Below are positions 43,540 through 55,915 of a DNA stretch of 64,000 nt, piece after piece. This DNA comes from Macrolepiota albuminosa (taxonomy: Eukaryota; Basidiomycota; Agaricomycetes; Agaricales; Agaricaceae): the NCBI GenBank assembly GCA_027475525.1, contig JAMWFC010000082.1, positions 3,382,615 to 3,446,614 on the forward strand, written 5' to 3'. The first letter of the stretch is position 1; each line of letters begins with the position of its first letter. Both the position numbers and the translations under genes were made by a program. The notes below the pieces were generated by a model. That model searched no databases and was not told where the DNA came from. It worked only from the letters and a program-made list of their open reading frames with translations.

Positions 43540-45269
43540 TTCAAGGAGTCAGAGTAATCAAAAGGGTCGTGGGTATCGGCAGCATAGTGGGTGGTCACCT
43601 GAGCCGGACGGTGAGCCACGAGACTCATTTTTTTCTATGAAAATGAGTGGCGTAACTAATCACGGAACCTTGAACCATATGTTCTATCAGTATCAGAAGC
43701 ACCGTCCGTGGTGCAACGCAACGGAGATAAAGGCAATGAATCATCTGATTCAAATTTAATTCTGGAGAATAAGCTCCGTAGCCAGTGATAGCGATAGGCT
43801 ATAGTAGCAAAGGTTGCTATCGAGCTGCTTCAGCAATCACTAGAAGCATCATACATATGCACGTCCTGTCGTTGACAGTGACAGTTGGTAACTGAATTAT
43901 GCTCCTTGTCGCTTTGTTGGAGCTCCTTGGTTCCGTAAGCAAAAAAGGTAAGTCGCCTAGACATTTTGGGTTAACAAAGGGCCATGAAGCGCAACTGTTC
44001 TTACATTCTGCTGATTGACATAGATCATTAGCCGATTTGCCAAGCTTTGAAGGTTGACGAAGTTATGGCCGCCTCGAAACTCGCGACGAGCTGTCATCGA
44101 TTCATCAGTCACTGGGCATCAATCCCCTTACGCGCACGGCGTCACCTGGTAAAATTACAAAGATTTCGACGTCTCGACATAAAATTCCCGAGACATGGTC
44201 CACAGACTGTAGGTATATATGGTTCTCGGGCTTCCGGTCATACCAAGTACTCCCGCTTACATCGTGTCCTAAAATCCCCAGGAACAGTTGAGGAATCAGC
44301 CACGCGATACGCCCACTTCCGCGACGCTGTCTATATCGAGTAACCGAGGTTTTGGCGACAGCCAATGTCAGTTAATTTCTCAAGCAAGGTTTTCAAGCGA
44401 GTTCTTCAAGAAGATGTAGATTTACGTCAATTCTTTTACAGACCACGAATTAGTAAACCGTTGTTGCCACAACAATACGTAAGGGAAGAAAATTAGAGGG
44501 AAAGATATCCCATGAAGACTCATGGTATGGTCGTTGCTCCAGAAAACCCCAAAAAGAATGACTACAAGTGGGGATGTTTGGCTCCTACCCAAAAATGATC
44601 TCTTCGAAGTACTTAGGCTCAGATCCCGAGGCCGGATGCGCGGTTTACGTATCTTCGGTCGCCTCAATCACGGGGCACGGTTCCGCAGCTGCATATTTGT
44701 GGCCTTGTAGATACCTCTCCCTGTCTGGATATGTACCACATGGACAGAACTAATTTATGGTTTCATTTTTAAGAGTGTGGTCCATGTGCACGGGAAACGA
44801 GAAGAGGGCAGTCGCTGAGCATCTGACTTGGATATGATACTCATATGATCGATTTATGGGATGCTATCCAACAATCAAGATTACACGCTTCTTATTCAAG
44901 TTTGGAGTAATATGTTGAGAATGTTCAAGGTTTTCACCCTTTCCAATGGCCAAGAGCCAAACTCTGCACAGTTCAAACTTCACAGCTAAAAATGAACAGT
45001 ATTTAACTTCATCGCGAGTTGGGAGGTACCGAGAGAAGCCAAGATGACGTGAACTCTCTCGTATTTCGCGGGATGCAATGTCCCACTAGTATTTGCGGAC
45101 TTTGAAACGTTTACGAGAAGACGAGAATAATAATTTTTGCTTTGATAACTACAAGCGCTATTTGCGTCCGGTGCTTTTAACGGCAGACGTGGAAACTCGA
45201 AGGAGACAGCGTGGTTGCGATTTGTTACGACACCATAAGGTCGAGCATGGGGACATGGTACATAAATGA
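43540..45269. other. Intergenic, 1.7 kb, no gene recognised
   Basis: Contains several open frames of 60-98 codons (for example plus 44,047-44,343), but none has introns, a recognisable domain or a partner frame. The part next to 43,539 should include the promoter of the FAD enzyme. Confidence 0.5.
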
Positions 45270-46827
45270 TCATGGCATACCCAGGCGTGTCACGGTCCCA
45301 GCACCAGTGTTTCCGTCAAAAACGAAAAAATTTGCGATTGGCGGCTCGCGAGCAGCGAGTGCCTTGAGGATATCTTGACCTAGCATGCCGCCTCAAAAAC
45401 GAAAAAATTTGCGATTGGCGGCTCGCGAGCAGCGAGTGCCTTGAGGATATCTTGACCTAGCATGCCGCCGACTATGGCACAAACAGGAGAGAATTCGTGG
45501 GCCGCTGTAGTTGAAAGAGCTCTGTTAAGTGAGTAATTAAAAATCTGCAAACAACAAGTGGAGGAAACACCGACTCGAGTAATGTTCCTGGCGCCTGCGT
45601 CAGTACTTGTTTGTTGACATTAGCCTCAGTAATTAAAGAGTTGGCAATTGATTCCAGCTCAGTTGTGGTGTTTCTGTCCATCGGAAGTTGGCCAGCATGG
45701 AGCGATTGATATTGCCAGAGAGCTGAGAGGCGATATGTCACAAGATCAGGGGCAAGGGCAAGTCCATATCACCCACCGAGTATTGAGAAAAAGACAGCAG
45801 GATTTACTTCCTTGGTTTGTCTTCTGTTCAGACTCGACCATCGGTGACATAGTGCAGTCTCCAGTTGAGAGTAAGTTTCAGTTTTTTTCACATCCTTAGG
45901 CACTCCATTTAGAGTGGAACGATTCCTGTGAAAAGATGGTTAAAAAAATAGGATCAACCCTTAAGCGGACCGTGACATTCTGCCACAAGTCAACGAAGAG
46001 CTCACGGGGCAATGTATTCGTGATTGAGGAGATCGCAAAAAATGTAGCCAAGCAAACCATACGTTCCACCCGAGTAGAAGGGTTTTCCATTTCTACGACA
46101 TACTTCATTCATTCGGATCTAAAAAAAAGCAAACCATACGTTCCACCCGAGTAGAAGGGTTTTCCATTTCTACGACATACTTCATTCATTCGGATCTAAA
46201 AAAAAGTGAACATCAGAAGAAAACAAAAAAGAGGGAGAAAAACTCCACGGCCACGGAGATTGTGGCTTACCAGGCCGTCCCGATCCCAATCGGTTACACA
46301 AACTAGATCCACTCTTCGTACTAAGTCCTCAAACTGCTTTCCGACGAGGAACGAAGCTTTAGATATAGTCTCCACGGTCACGAGAGGGTTTAAGCTCTCC
46401 ACCCTGGATCTGGCAGCCTCAACTCTCTACAAACACAAAAACCGAGAAAATACCATTAAATATCCGTTGACAAGTCTCCCGCGAAAGAAAAAAACCGAGT
46501 CTCACATTCTTTCCCACATCCTCGTCTCGAAAGAGGAAACCAGCGCCGAGATCTTCCTCGGCGACTTCTTCATTGTCTACCATTACCAATTTACCAATGC
46601 CAGCCAGTACCATGTTCTTGATAGCCTCAGTTGCGGTGCCTTTGAGCCGCACTACCAGAATTGTCGCATTGCGCATCCTACCCCGTGCATCAGTGGCGGC
46701 AAACGGACACCATCGGCCGAAGTGGCTACCTCTGCTGCGCCTCCAAACCCCATAATCTCATTTGCCGGTCATAGCGACTTGCTTCTTCCTCCGTAAGCTG
46801 TCCAGAACCAGATGATGTGGGCTCCAT
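45270..46827 (-). CDS. AOS1: SUMO-activating enzyme subunit 1 (Aos1/SAE1)
   Basis: Non-catalytic half of the SUMO E1, pairing with Uba2 to adenylate SUMO in the nucleus. Starts MEPTSSGSGQLTEEEASRYD with the family's RYDRQMRLWGLEAQ; then the ThiF-type nucleotide-binding part (NATILVVRLKGTATEAIKN, GKLVMVDNEEVAEEDLGAGF, FRDEDVG), SRVESLNPLVTVE, NGKPFYSGGTYGLLGYIFCD, and the C-terminal IVGGMLGQDILKALAAREPP, FFVFDGNTGAG. Stop TGA 45,270-45,272. At the place where this family usually reads GLKG, the sequence has RLKG. Two 77-bp duplications (45,316, 46,050) fall in exons; with single copies the frames run through. Short introns separate at least five exons. Confidence 0.88.
45316..45469. repeat. 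77-bp perfect tandem duplication (AOS1 3' exon)
   Basis: Copies 45,316-45,392 and 45,393-45,469 are identical; the extra copy repeats the GGMLGQDILKAL coding segment. Confidence 0.9.
46050..46203. repeat. 77-bp perfect tandem duplication (AOS1 middle exon)
   Basis: Copies 46,050-46,126 and 46,127-46,203 are identical; they repeat the coding segment for NGKPFYSGGTYGL and its upstream border. Confidence 0.9.
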
Positions 46828-47339
46828 GATTTGATTATGAGCAGCCATCAGAAAGACAGGTGGAACAGGGTGTCAGAGAGAACAGCAGCGCGTGGAGTAG
46901 GTCCGGTCGCAACCCTAGATATTCTGAACAATAGATATGTATGCAAAACGCGTCGAAACACGACTTTCGGCAAAACCCACATGTTTCCACGTGATACCCG
47001 ATTGCGGACTCAAAGCTGCTGTGGGATCGTTGTGGGGGACTTGCCAAGACAATACCGGCTTTTTGGCGGTTAATACACTATGAAACACAGCAAACGTTAT
47101 TCATATTGTGGATGATATACTGGTGTAAATTACAAAGGTGTAGTTGTCAAGGCATAAATAGACGTAATAATGACTTCCTTTAATGAGACTAAAGCTACAG
47201 AATCCACCTATGAAGAGGAGTTTCAAACATATAAACAGTTAACATTAAACAATTATCATCCCATCAGCAACACTCGAGTCTCGATCGTCATCAAGTCTTC
47301 GCAAGCCGTCAGCTCTTCTGACAAGAGATGCAGGGTTTA
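46828..47339. other. Intergenic between AOS1 and the regulator gene
   Basis: About 510 bp between the AOS1 ATG and the stop of the Zn2Cys6 gene, both minus. No convincing open frame; AOS1 promoter expected here. Confidence 0.5.
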
Positions 47340-50228
47340 TTATACGAACAAATAGTTTCGTTCAATTTCCGAAAGAATACTCAAAAAGTCCCCTGTTTCG
47401 TCATTTAAACAAAACGATAGTGAGTTTGTGAGATGTTGACATACATAGATATGCATGCGCTCGTGCAGCGGACGCCGGAGCAGTCTCGGCTTTCCTGACG
47501 GCATCCAATAAAGTAGACGCCACAAAACGGACCTTGTGGACCTGACGACGAAAATCAGGAACGGCCGGGTTTCTAGTTTTTGGCGTAGTATCTCACCAGA
47601 CTGGGTCCGTTGGTTGCGATTGATTGGATCGGAATACTATCAAGGGACGATGAGATTCATTCACAACAAGAAGGCGAAACTAACCTGTGGAGTATGTTGA
47701 GAAGGTCGCTGGCGACGGCCTCGCGGTCCTCAGCCACCTGCGTCTCGTCAATACTCCCTTGAAGCGAGATTATAAGCTCATCGCGATATTGCTCGATTAC
47801 GAATCGAACAAGTTGCTGAATCCCGAATGAAGGTCTTGAAGCGAGATTATAAGCTCATCGCGATATTGCTCGATTACGAATCGAACAAGTTGCTGAATCC
47901 CGAATGAAGGTAACATTGCAAAATCAAGATGAACCAAATCAACATACCTGAGTGACGTAGAGATTGCCTGCATGACCAGGAAGGGGTTCAGTGCGTTCGC
48001 CCGTGAGGCATTCGGGTTGTCGAAAAAGTCCTTGACCTCAGCAAATGTCGCTTGGCGAAAACCCGCACCACCGAATTCCGGAGGGAGGCGAGACTGTGGG
48101 TGAACAGACTTGAGGCGAAGTGGCTCAGGAGCATGAATAAGTGCAGCAAGTATTCGTTGGTGTAGCGATTGGACCTCCTCAAGACGAGCAGTAGCAAATT
48201 GGCCCTGAGGTGGCGACCGCTTATCCACACGTATGCGAACCAAGATCTCCCCCAGTCAAGACGAGCAGTAGCAAATTGGCCCTGAGGTGGCGACCGCTTA
48301 TCCACACGTATGCGAACCAAGATCTCCCCCAGAGCGCGAAGATCCTTGATGTATAGTTGAGACCAGAAACAGTGGCGGTTTTTCCGTGGGGTTGGGGAGG
48401 TAGGCACTGGAGGTGATACTAGAGCACGAAAATCAACTCTTGAGACTGGGTAAACTCGGGACCAAGGACGTGGGACACATACTACTCGTCGTCAAGCTCT
48501 TTTGGGAAATGTACAGTGCAATCTTCATCACGCAAACAGATGGGACGCCCAAGAAGGATTGACATGGACTTGTCGGCTTGAAGATCACGGCATGATTAGA
48601 CGTTGAACCAAGGTGCCTTGAAACAGGTCCACGAACCTCCAAACAAGAGCCAAAATGTTCGACGCCTTACTTCACACTCAATGGGGTCGAGGCCTTCATA
48701 GGACGCCTCTTCGTGCATTCTGAGTGTAACAGCGATGTGGGCAGCTTCGCCGAATGCAGCGTGCTGAGTGGCATCATGACCCTCACAGAAATGATAGACA
48801 CAGTCCCTGGCACGGTGTAAATACTCTGGTTCAAACACAGCAAAAGAAGGCTGACAAGTAACGGATCACGACATGCATTGAAGTTGGTGGGTCGTACGAT
48901 GCGACCGAAATATGTCTGCTGGCTTCATGGCAAGTCTATAGACAACTTTAAGAATGATGAGCCATAGTATGGAGCCTATCGGACTCACCTGCGCCAGCTT
49001 GCGGACAAGAGGTCTCTCCATTGGAAGATAGGACCGAGGTACCTGAACCAAGGTCGAAGCCACGGTTGACATGACTAGGGCGAAGAAAAGTGGGTCACGC
49101 TCTTCTTTTCGGGCATGTAGATCTGCCATGAAGGAGGGTTTATGGATACATGGGGTGAGAGGGTATATGAAATCGAAAAACAAAGCAATAATCAAGGAAA
49201 TCGTGTCGCGGGGTGCAATATCTTCAAGTCGATGAGGACGATAATAAAAAGACAGCGGAGGAATAGCGTTGGGAGGATGAACAGGCTGAGGTTGATGTTG
49301 TTTATAAGACCAGTTGTACAGAGGATAGGTGCTGAATGACTCTTGATAAGAAGAAAAGGGGGCTGGATCATCAATCTTGGGAGAAGAATGGCCAGGGATA
49401 ATGCCGTTGCCGTTAGTCGAGGGTTCTAGAGGACGGGATCCGTTGTAAGAGTTTGGACTGTAGTGTGGATGGTAAGTGTCCGCGGCTATGGGATAACGCG
49501 AGGGTGGAATCGGGCCGGAGGGTGGTGAGGGCATCGAAGACTTGAGAGAGGGCTCGAGGAATGCGACTGGGCTTTTCGGGTTGATTGGCGGAGACAAAAT
49601 TGCGCTGGGAGGGCTGGGGATAGTGGACACGGGCGAAGCAGACACATCTTCTGTCTGGCGGTCGTCACCCTGCTGCTGCTGTTGCTGAGCGGCAGCAGCA
49701 GCCTCCTGGAGGCGTCGTAGGTAGCTCAAGGGAGGTGAGTGTCGGCGGAACAGTAAGATCGATGGGCGCTCACAGATTGGGTGGGCCCCTTTTCTTCGGC
49801 TGATAGTCGTATGTGCAAGGGATGCCGAGGGTGATGCAGTGCTTGCAGGACTGCTTGGCATCTTCCGGGTTATCCCTGGCACAACGGACCTTGCGAGCAC
49901 GGCATGCGTCGCAGCCTACGATGAAAACAAAAAGTTCAACAGAGAGACATCAAGATAGAGGTCGGACCGCACTTTGAGACTGTCTCCTAGCAGCAAATGA
50001 GGAATTAGCATGCATATTTGGAATTTACACGGCAGCGAGCATGGGAGAAAAAGTGTGGGGAGTGTGGGGGCAAGAGGGATAAACAGAGAACAGAAGACGG
50101 AGAAAGGTCGGGACAAAGTGTTGGACCTACTTTCTCTTGCTCTTGATGTTCTCGGAGAGGGAGTCTCTGTTTTCGTCGGATGGAGGTGTGGCCGAGCTGG
50201 TCTCTTTCTTAGGACGGGCTGCAGGCAT
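47340..50228 (-). CDS. Zn(II)2Cys6 fungal transcription factor with middle homology region
   Basis: Upstream exon begins MPAARPKKETSSATPP at 50,228 and ends at a GTAGG donor; the exact join to the next exon is unsettled. The zinc cluster exon (from 49,915) reads CDACRARKVRC, then CKHCITLGIPC: C-x2-C-x6-C-x11-C-x2-C-x6-C, followed by a KKRGPPNL linker and a Gln/Ala run (AAAAAQQQQQQ). A long Pro/Ser region precedes the fungal-specific domain: DFIYPLTPCIHKPSFMADL, FGEAAHIAVTLRMHEEASYE, CEVRRRTFWLLF, RPICLRDEDC. The end is DFLSILSEIERNYLFV with TAA at 47,340. The KKRGPP linker recalls sugar-responsive regulators of the Rgt1/maltose-activator type, but the target cannot be inferred. Duplications at 47,758 and 48,179 break frames artificially. 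Confidence 0.82.
47758..47911. repeat. 77-bp perfect tandem duplication (regulator gene)
   Basis: Copies 47,758-47,834 and 47,835-47,911 are identical. With one copy, EQYRDELIISLQ reads straight into GSIDETQVAEDRE. Confidence 0.9.
48179..48332. repeat. 77-bp perfect tandem duplication (regulator gene)
   Basis: Copies 48,179-48,255 and 48,256-48,332 are identical. With one copy, RALGEILVRIRVDKRS continues into QFATARLEEVQSLHQR. Confidence 0.9.
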
Positions 50229-50634
50229 GATATGAGGCAGAAATTCCAAGAATGAAGGAGCAGCCGTGTGTCAAGCTCGCGTTTTGAAGAGATTGGCTGT
50301 TTGTTGTTCCCGTGTCGCTGTCGCGGTTCGGCCGCTTTCCAACTCAAGCTTCTTTGTGTTTTATATTCAGGAGTTCATCTCTATAGAACTAGATACAAAT
50401 CATTAGGCGCATGGATCTTCCAACTGCCATACATCACGAGAACACCACACCCCCGGCCTATCTCCGGACCCAGTAACTCGGCCCGTTCCTCTTCGCCTGA
50501 TCTTCATCAGATCCTCAACTACATAACACAAGCAATTACGGCAGTTTTTGGCATGTCCAAATGGAAGGTTTCATCCATCCATCTGGCAGTGCAATCCATC
50601 CCACACCACGTGAACGGAGACGTCGACGGAAGCA
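50229..50634. promoter_or_regulatory. Upstream region of the Zn2Cys6 regulator
   Basis: 406 bp between the regulator ATG and the stop of the PPR-like gene, same strand. It should hold the regulator's promoter; no specific site was identified. Confidence 0.35.
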
Positions 50635-53043
50635 TCATGGCTCGTAACGCGGTCCATCGGACATCTGATCCTGCCCAGGATAATCGTATGTCATGGGAGC
50701 ATTCCATTTCGACTTCCACTGCGCCAGCTGTGCCAGCATCACATTCCTATGCCTCGCCAGAGGGAACGACGGCTCTCGGATGAGCGCGGCAATCCCGTGG
50801 CGTATATTCTGCTGCTCTCTGTCGTCCCATTGAGCCGCCCTATGCAGCAGTAGTTTCCAAAAATTGTAAGCCATCAACCCGTCCTTGGCGCGGAGAGAAA
50901 CATGAACAAGTGCCTTGCCCAATCGTGGTTGAGACCGCAAGTTGACTTCGGGCGACGATTTGACGAGATTCATAATGTTGGTCAATGTCTGCTGGAGCGC
51001 TTCTGGAGAACCTTTTGTCTCCAGGGCGAGGGTCGCGCGGACGAGACCGGCTAGAGACTTGATCGACAGGCGTCCGTCGTTGAAGGCACGGATGCGCTGG
51101 ATCATGTCATTCACCACATTTTGCTCATCCTGAATCACAGCATGGTGAAGCACGGTACCAAAACTGACTTCGTCGGGTTTCAACCCTATTTCACTCATCT
51201 TTTGAACCATCTTTGCCGCAAGTCGTGGGTTTATCTGAGAGACGGCGCTGAGAGCAACGTTACAATCGTAAAGATCGGGAGCTTCCTTGCGCATAAGCAA
51301 ATAGTTGAAAAATCTATACCCTTCCGCTATCTGTCCAACGATGAAACTGGCCCTTGCAAGAGAGGTCAAATGATAATGCGGAGCTTCTCTGATAGGTGAG
51401 TGGTGAAAGATAAATACACGGCGGACGTGTTCAGCAAGCGTGGCTGCATCATTCGAGGCTGATTGGTATTTCTCCAACTTCTGTCGTTTCCCTATAAAAT
51501 CCTCTTCGTCTTCCAACGCTTTCAGCTTCTCATCGTTCTTCTTGTGCATATTCCAGAATAGGCTGACCATGCGGATCATACAAGCAGCGTTTCCACCAAC
51601 GATAGAGCCCTCCTTTCCGCGAGTATGTCGTTCCCAGAGCGCCCGGGCCTGGGTGGCATAGCCCAAAAACGCAACCTTCGCGATGAACTGCGCACGAGAT
51701 GAAGCCGGAATCCAAACGTCGCTTTCAGCAGCTTCCGTAGCCAAGGTTCTCGACAGATGCGTTCGTGAGCTCGTGGTAGCAAAATGGTCCATTAACCAGG
51801 GTAGTGCGAAACCTTGTGGAGGGGGATATTGATGCACCTCAAGTACTCTGTCTTGCCGTGTAAATGAGTATAGGTCTTCTGCTTCTTCTTTGGCCTCAAT
51901 AGCGCATGCGGCCTTGTAGAATAGGCGGATGATGCTGTCTGGTACAGGCGAATACTGGTGTATCTGACGAATCAAGTGACCGCTGGCGGCAAGTTGCCGT
52001 ATCTCTTGATGGTCAACCAGGAGTGAGTGGATGATCTCGATATTGAGGTCGATCATGGCTTGGTCAATTACGTTGGTTGTTAATAATTGGGTCATTATTG
52101 ACGCAGCCAAAGCACGAAAGTTCCAGTGAAGGCAGGACCGGATGATTGTCATGGAGATAATGAGAGATGCGTTCTCGGACGAATTTTCAACGTTGTGCAG
52201 GGCCTCTAATGGTATATACCCCGAGTTCACGAGAGCTTGGAAGATGTGTAAAGCGTGTTCGTTGAAAGACATGGTGAGTAGCCTGTGAACGACGGCGAAG
52301 GAGACATGTATGATCTTAGGCGGTCGAAAGACATCGCCCGCCCACTTCTTGGGGTTGCGCATCGTTTCAAGTCGCGCTAGAATTGCCGGGTAGAAAAGAC
52401 GAAGAAAGGGTCGGTCGGTTTCAGATACTCTGGAACTGTACGTCATCTTATGAGCAATGACTCCATCGCTACGTGTGATGAGGAGGTCCAATCCCGGCCA
52501 AGACGAATTTTTCAGGTGCTGAAGCACACGAAGGACAGTTTCGCGTGAAAGCGGCGTTACTCCCTTGGAAAGGATTTTGGCCAGTATATCACATCGCGTA
52601 CTCTCTCTCCCTCGGTAGTGTTCCAAAATATCTGAAACCACGCTTTCCATTAGCTCTGGATTGTCCAAATCAAGAGCGGTGAAGTAAACATCTAGATAGG
52701 TTGCGGCGGACAAATTCGCCAAAGCGTCTGGGTCATGGGCACGCTTGTCCTGGTACTCTGCTAGTTTGCGCTCGGCTATAATGTAGTCGGCTCGAGTATT
52801 GGTCGTTGACATGAGTCGCTTCGATAGGTGTCTTGATGAGTATACGACCGAGGGTGACTTGGTGTAAAGGTTGACTCGTGTGTCAAGTCCTCCTGAAGAT
52901 TGAAGTGACCGTCCAACAAGGCGTCTACCGGCATTGGTTCTGACCACAGCATTATAAGATATGGATAAAGAGCGTGTAGCCAGGTGTTTACGAGAAAGTT
53001 TTGGAGCGTGAATTAGTAAAAGTAGAGGGTGACAAAAGGACAT
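50635..53043 (-). CDS. Pentatricopeptide-repeat-like protein, probably mitochondrial, 802 aa
   Basis: A single exon of 803 codons including the stop, unusual among the intron-rich neighbours. The N-terminus (SFCHPLLLLIHAPKLSRKH..) is hydrophobic and basic without acidic residues for about 40 positions, as in mitochondrial presequences. The body is helical repeats; the clearest pair-type motifs are LYDCNVALSAVSQINPRLAA and GLKPDEVSFGTVLHHAVI near residues 590-650, matching the PPR pattern. PPR proteins bind organellar RNA in a sequence-specific way and act in its processing or translation. The exact partner RNA is unknown. No homology to a named yeast protein was recognised. Confidence 0.75.
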   Translation of the reverse strand: MSFCHPLLLLIHAPKLSRKHLATRSLSISYNAVVRTNAGRRLVGRSLQSSGGLDTRVNLYTKSPSVVYSSRHLSKRLMSTTNTRADYIIAERKLAEYQDKRAHDPDALANLSAATYLDVYFTALDLDNPELMESVVSDILEHYRGRESTRCDILAKILSKGVTPLSRETVLRVLQHLKNSSWPGLDLLITRSDGVIAHKMTYSSRVSETDRPFLRLFYPAILARLETMRNPKKWAGDVFRPPKIIHVSFAVVHRLLTMSFNEHALHIFQALVNSGYIPLEALHNVENSSENASLIISMTIIRSCLHWNFRALAASIMTQLLTTNVIDQAMIDLNIEIIHSLLVDHQEIRQLAASGHLIRQIHQYSPVPDSIIRLFYKAACAIEAKEEAEDLYSFTRQDRVLEVHQYPPPQGFALPWLMDHFATTSSRTHLSRTLATEAAESDVWIPASSRAQFIAKVAFLGYATQARALWERHTRGKEGSIVGGNAACMIRMVSLFWNMHKKNDEKLKALEDEEDFIGKRQKLEKYQSASNDAATLAEHVRRVFIFHHSPIREAPHYHLTSLARASFIVGQIAEGYRFFNYLLMRKEAPDLYDCNVALSAVSQINPRLAAKMVQKMSEIGLKPDEVSFGTVLHHAVIQDEQNVVNDMIQRIRAFNDGRLSIKSLAGLVRATLALETKGSPEALQQTLTNIMNLVKSSPEVNLRSQPRLGKALVHVSLRAKDGLMAYNFWKLLLHRAAQWDDREQQNIRHGIAALIREPSFPLARHRNVMLAQLAQWKSKWNAPMTYDYPGQDQMSDGPRYEP

Positions 53044-53685
53044 AGATCAGCTTTTTTCAATGCATTAGACACAGCGAACCAACTGGACAAGTCACGTACC
53101 ACATTCCGCAGCACTCTGTTTGTTGTTTCTTTCTCCTGTAAGCCAAGCGACACCTCACTGTTGGCTAAAGGTCACTTTTGTTATCCAAAAGGTTGCAGCT
53201 GAAATGAAAAAAAATTGACGTCACGTGAATCGACTAGACAGGTACAAGTCTCGGCTTGCGTAATATACCGAATATATCACATCTATCTATTCTCGAGTTC
53301 AAACTTCAGGTGTTGCTGGTGACCGCATAAAATCCCGCTTTTGAATGTCCAACTTCATTCAATGTACTGATTGCGAATCGTTTAATTTTTTGGTGTCGAA
53401 TGCCTCTCTACTGGATCCTAATCGACATAAGCTTCTTTTCCTTTTGCCCTTCTCACGATTAATGATTCGCTTCTCCTGGTATTAGATGTCTCAAAGTACA
53501 GTGATGCGTCACTCTACGTATATAAGATACTATAAGATGGTCTCAAAAAACATCAGAAATAAACATCCGGGTTTTCAATAATTTTCTTTACTCGCCTGGT
53601 TCTCCGGTTTCTCTTAATTCATCCTGTTACAAATGCTTGGCTGATGATCACGAAGAACTCGTTCTTCTTGAGCAATGAAGATTAA

Positions 53686-53839
53686 CTATCGGGAAGGATC
53701 TTGTCGCATAGTATGCAGTGTCAGTGTATCGTCCACACGGCGTCAGAGTCTCCGATATGTGCCTATCGGGAAGGATCTTGTCGCATAGTATGCAGTGTCA
53801 GTGTATCGTCCACACGGCGTCAGAGTCTCCGATATGTGC
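53686..53839. repeat. 77-bp perfect tandem duplication (intergenic)
   Basis: Copies 53,686-53,762 and 53,763-53,839 are identical. Confidence 0.9.
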
Positions 53840-55353
53840 ATTGTCCTAAGTCTATCTTTTTAGGTATTCGTCGATTCTCTTAGCCCTAACTTACGTCAAT
53901 AGGCATTGTCGACACGCTTGGTGGCCGAGAAGGAGTCAGTTCACATTTTGTCTAGATATCTCCCTTGTGAAGAATAGGTCTGCATTTGGTTCTTGTCTAA
54001 AATCAAAGCGCTCCAGTCCGCTCCAATCCTATTTAGATTCACGTTATCTACCCAAAAATGACATGCTATATCAGCCCTGTTCAGCTCTCTCATGGTTCCA
54101 AATCCGTATAGAAGATGGATCCTCAAAAGTTCTGACTCCCCATAAATATATCTCCGGTCCCGCGACGGTCCGACGATATGTAGTAACCGCGTAAGTTATG
54201 GATGTCTTCGAAATGCTTGGTGATTGCTATGATAGGAAATAATTCATGAAAATGGAACCGAATCAAACCCACCTGTCAATTGTCAATCGTCTGATTCTTC
54301 AGTCTTGTTAGGGCTTCTCTATCCTATTACCCCAGAAATGCGGTGCCGTTCGTTGATGTCCCCCCAAACATTGACTGAAGAATGATTTAGAGAAAGAAGG
54401 TTCTTCTGACATGAAAAAATCTGAGATGATGTCGCAGAGGATACATAATAAGCCTTTTATGGCGGAAGCCCTTGATAATCGGCTTTCACCTTGGGCTGGT
54501 CACCTGGTGCTGTGCACCTTTGAAGGATTGGACTCCTTACACTGCATACTCGTGTTTCAAGGTCACATTCCTCTCACCTGCTGCTCAAGAAGTTTAAGCA
54601 CATTTCCCTCCCCATTGCCGCGTAAATTTTCCGATTGTTCATCAAGGGGCAAGGAAGCAGAATGTGGCCTTTTATGCTCTTTTCTTCCCGCATCCACCAA
54701 GTACTAATGTTGCTGAATTGTATGGGGTTGCAATGCTTCGACGGGCCCTTTTCGGTGTATTTTTGTCACACTGTGGTAGGCGCACACTCTTGTTTTGCTG
54801 ATTAGAAACGTGACTCCCCGAAGCCCGAAATCGCTTATCAGCTTCTGCTTGTTCGCTAGAACTTGACATCTCTCTCTCGCTGCTCGTAGCCAATAGTTTT
54901 TCTCAGGAAATTTGTCTTTCCATTTCCAGTGCACCTATTTTCTGAGGATTTCCTACAGCCCATGAGTGATTTCAGATAATTTAGAATCTAGCTGTGTGTC
55001 AAACTTCAGATTCTACATTGACCATGCAAAAGGATCGCTGCTCATCAAGTTTTCGTCAAAAGATCGGATTATATCTCGTCTTTCCACCTTACAAACAAAC
55101 ATCAGTATATCTCCTACCATTTTGGGATAAGTTACTGCATAAACTTTTGACTCCGCGATGGGGTGGTCCTACAGTATTTCAGTGGGAGACTTATTCAGGC
55201 CATTCTTGTAGCTTTAAAGCGCTAAAGAGTGGTTGGATTAATAGAAGACTACTCACCATGGCCAGCTTCGTTAAAATCCATTACAATTTGCCTGGTGTTC
55301 AAACATTAATCGACATCGCCATTCAACACGTCCTTTTTCGAATGACACCATTG

Positions 55354-55507
55354 ACACGAACTTGCGGCTAAATTGACTCGCAGAAGCCAGAACTCGCAAA
55401 GCGCTCATTTTGACAATCGATTAACCTGAAACACGAACTTGCGGCTAAATTGACTCGCAGAAGCCAGAACTCGCAAAGCGCTCATTTTGACAATCGATTA
55501 ACCTGAA
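55354..55507. repeat. 77-bp perfect tandem duplication (intergenic)
   Basis: Copies 55,354-55,430 and 55,431-55,507 are identical. Confidence 0.9.
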
Positions 55508-55915
55508 AGTCAAAGGATGATACTTCACTTTCGAAGTTTTCCATAGATCTGCATGTAAAGTCTTGAAATGGTGTTCTGACTCCGATATGCTAAGCCCTGT
55601 CTGCCTGGAGTCGATGTAACACACCAGTACCTGCCAGTGATGGTGAACATTGTTATTGCCCATACCTGGACGGCAGTCAATGTAACCATGTACTACATTT
55701 AGGACGGTGTAGAAAAATAGTGACCAGTATGAATGACACTTATCACCTCTGGAGGTAAGTGCTGTCGACGCAAGGTAAACAACACGTGATCACAAAGAGC
55801 TTCTGGATGTCCCCTGCCGCGAGCGCGCCACAGCGTTGTAACGGATTTGTACATATTTATCGAATATAATCTCATCAACAATTGTGTGCGTGAAGCCTGA
55901 GTGTGCTGAGTTGTC

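Larger units (their letters stand above)
53044..55915. other. Intergenic, 2.9 kb, no gene recognised
   Basis: Open frames here are short (under 130 codons) and show no domains, paired exons or conserved-looking motifs. Two 77-bp duplications lie within. The left end should include the PPR-gene promoter and the right end that of the GRASP gene. Confidence 0.5.

Noticed and set aside
44047..44753. Small genes between the FAD enzyme and AOS1
   Set aside because: Open frames are short, on both strands, with no recognisable motif or splice structure.
53044..55900. A gene in the 2.9-kb gap before GRASP
   Set aside because: No frame pair or motif could be joined into a plausible product.
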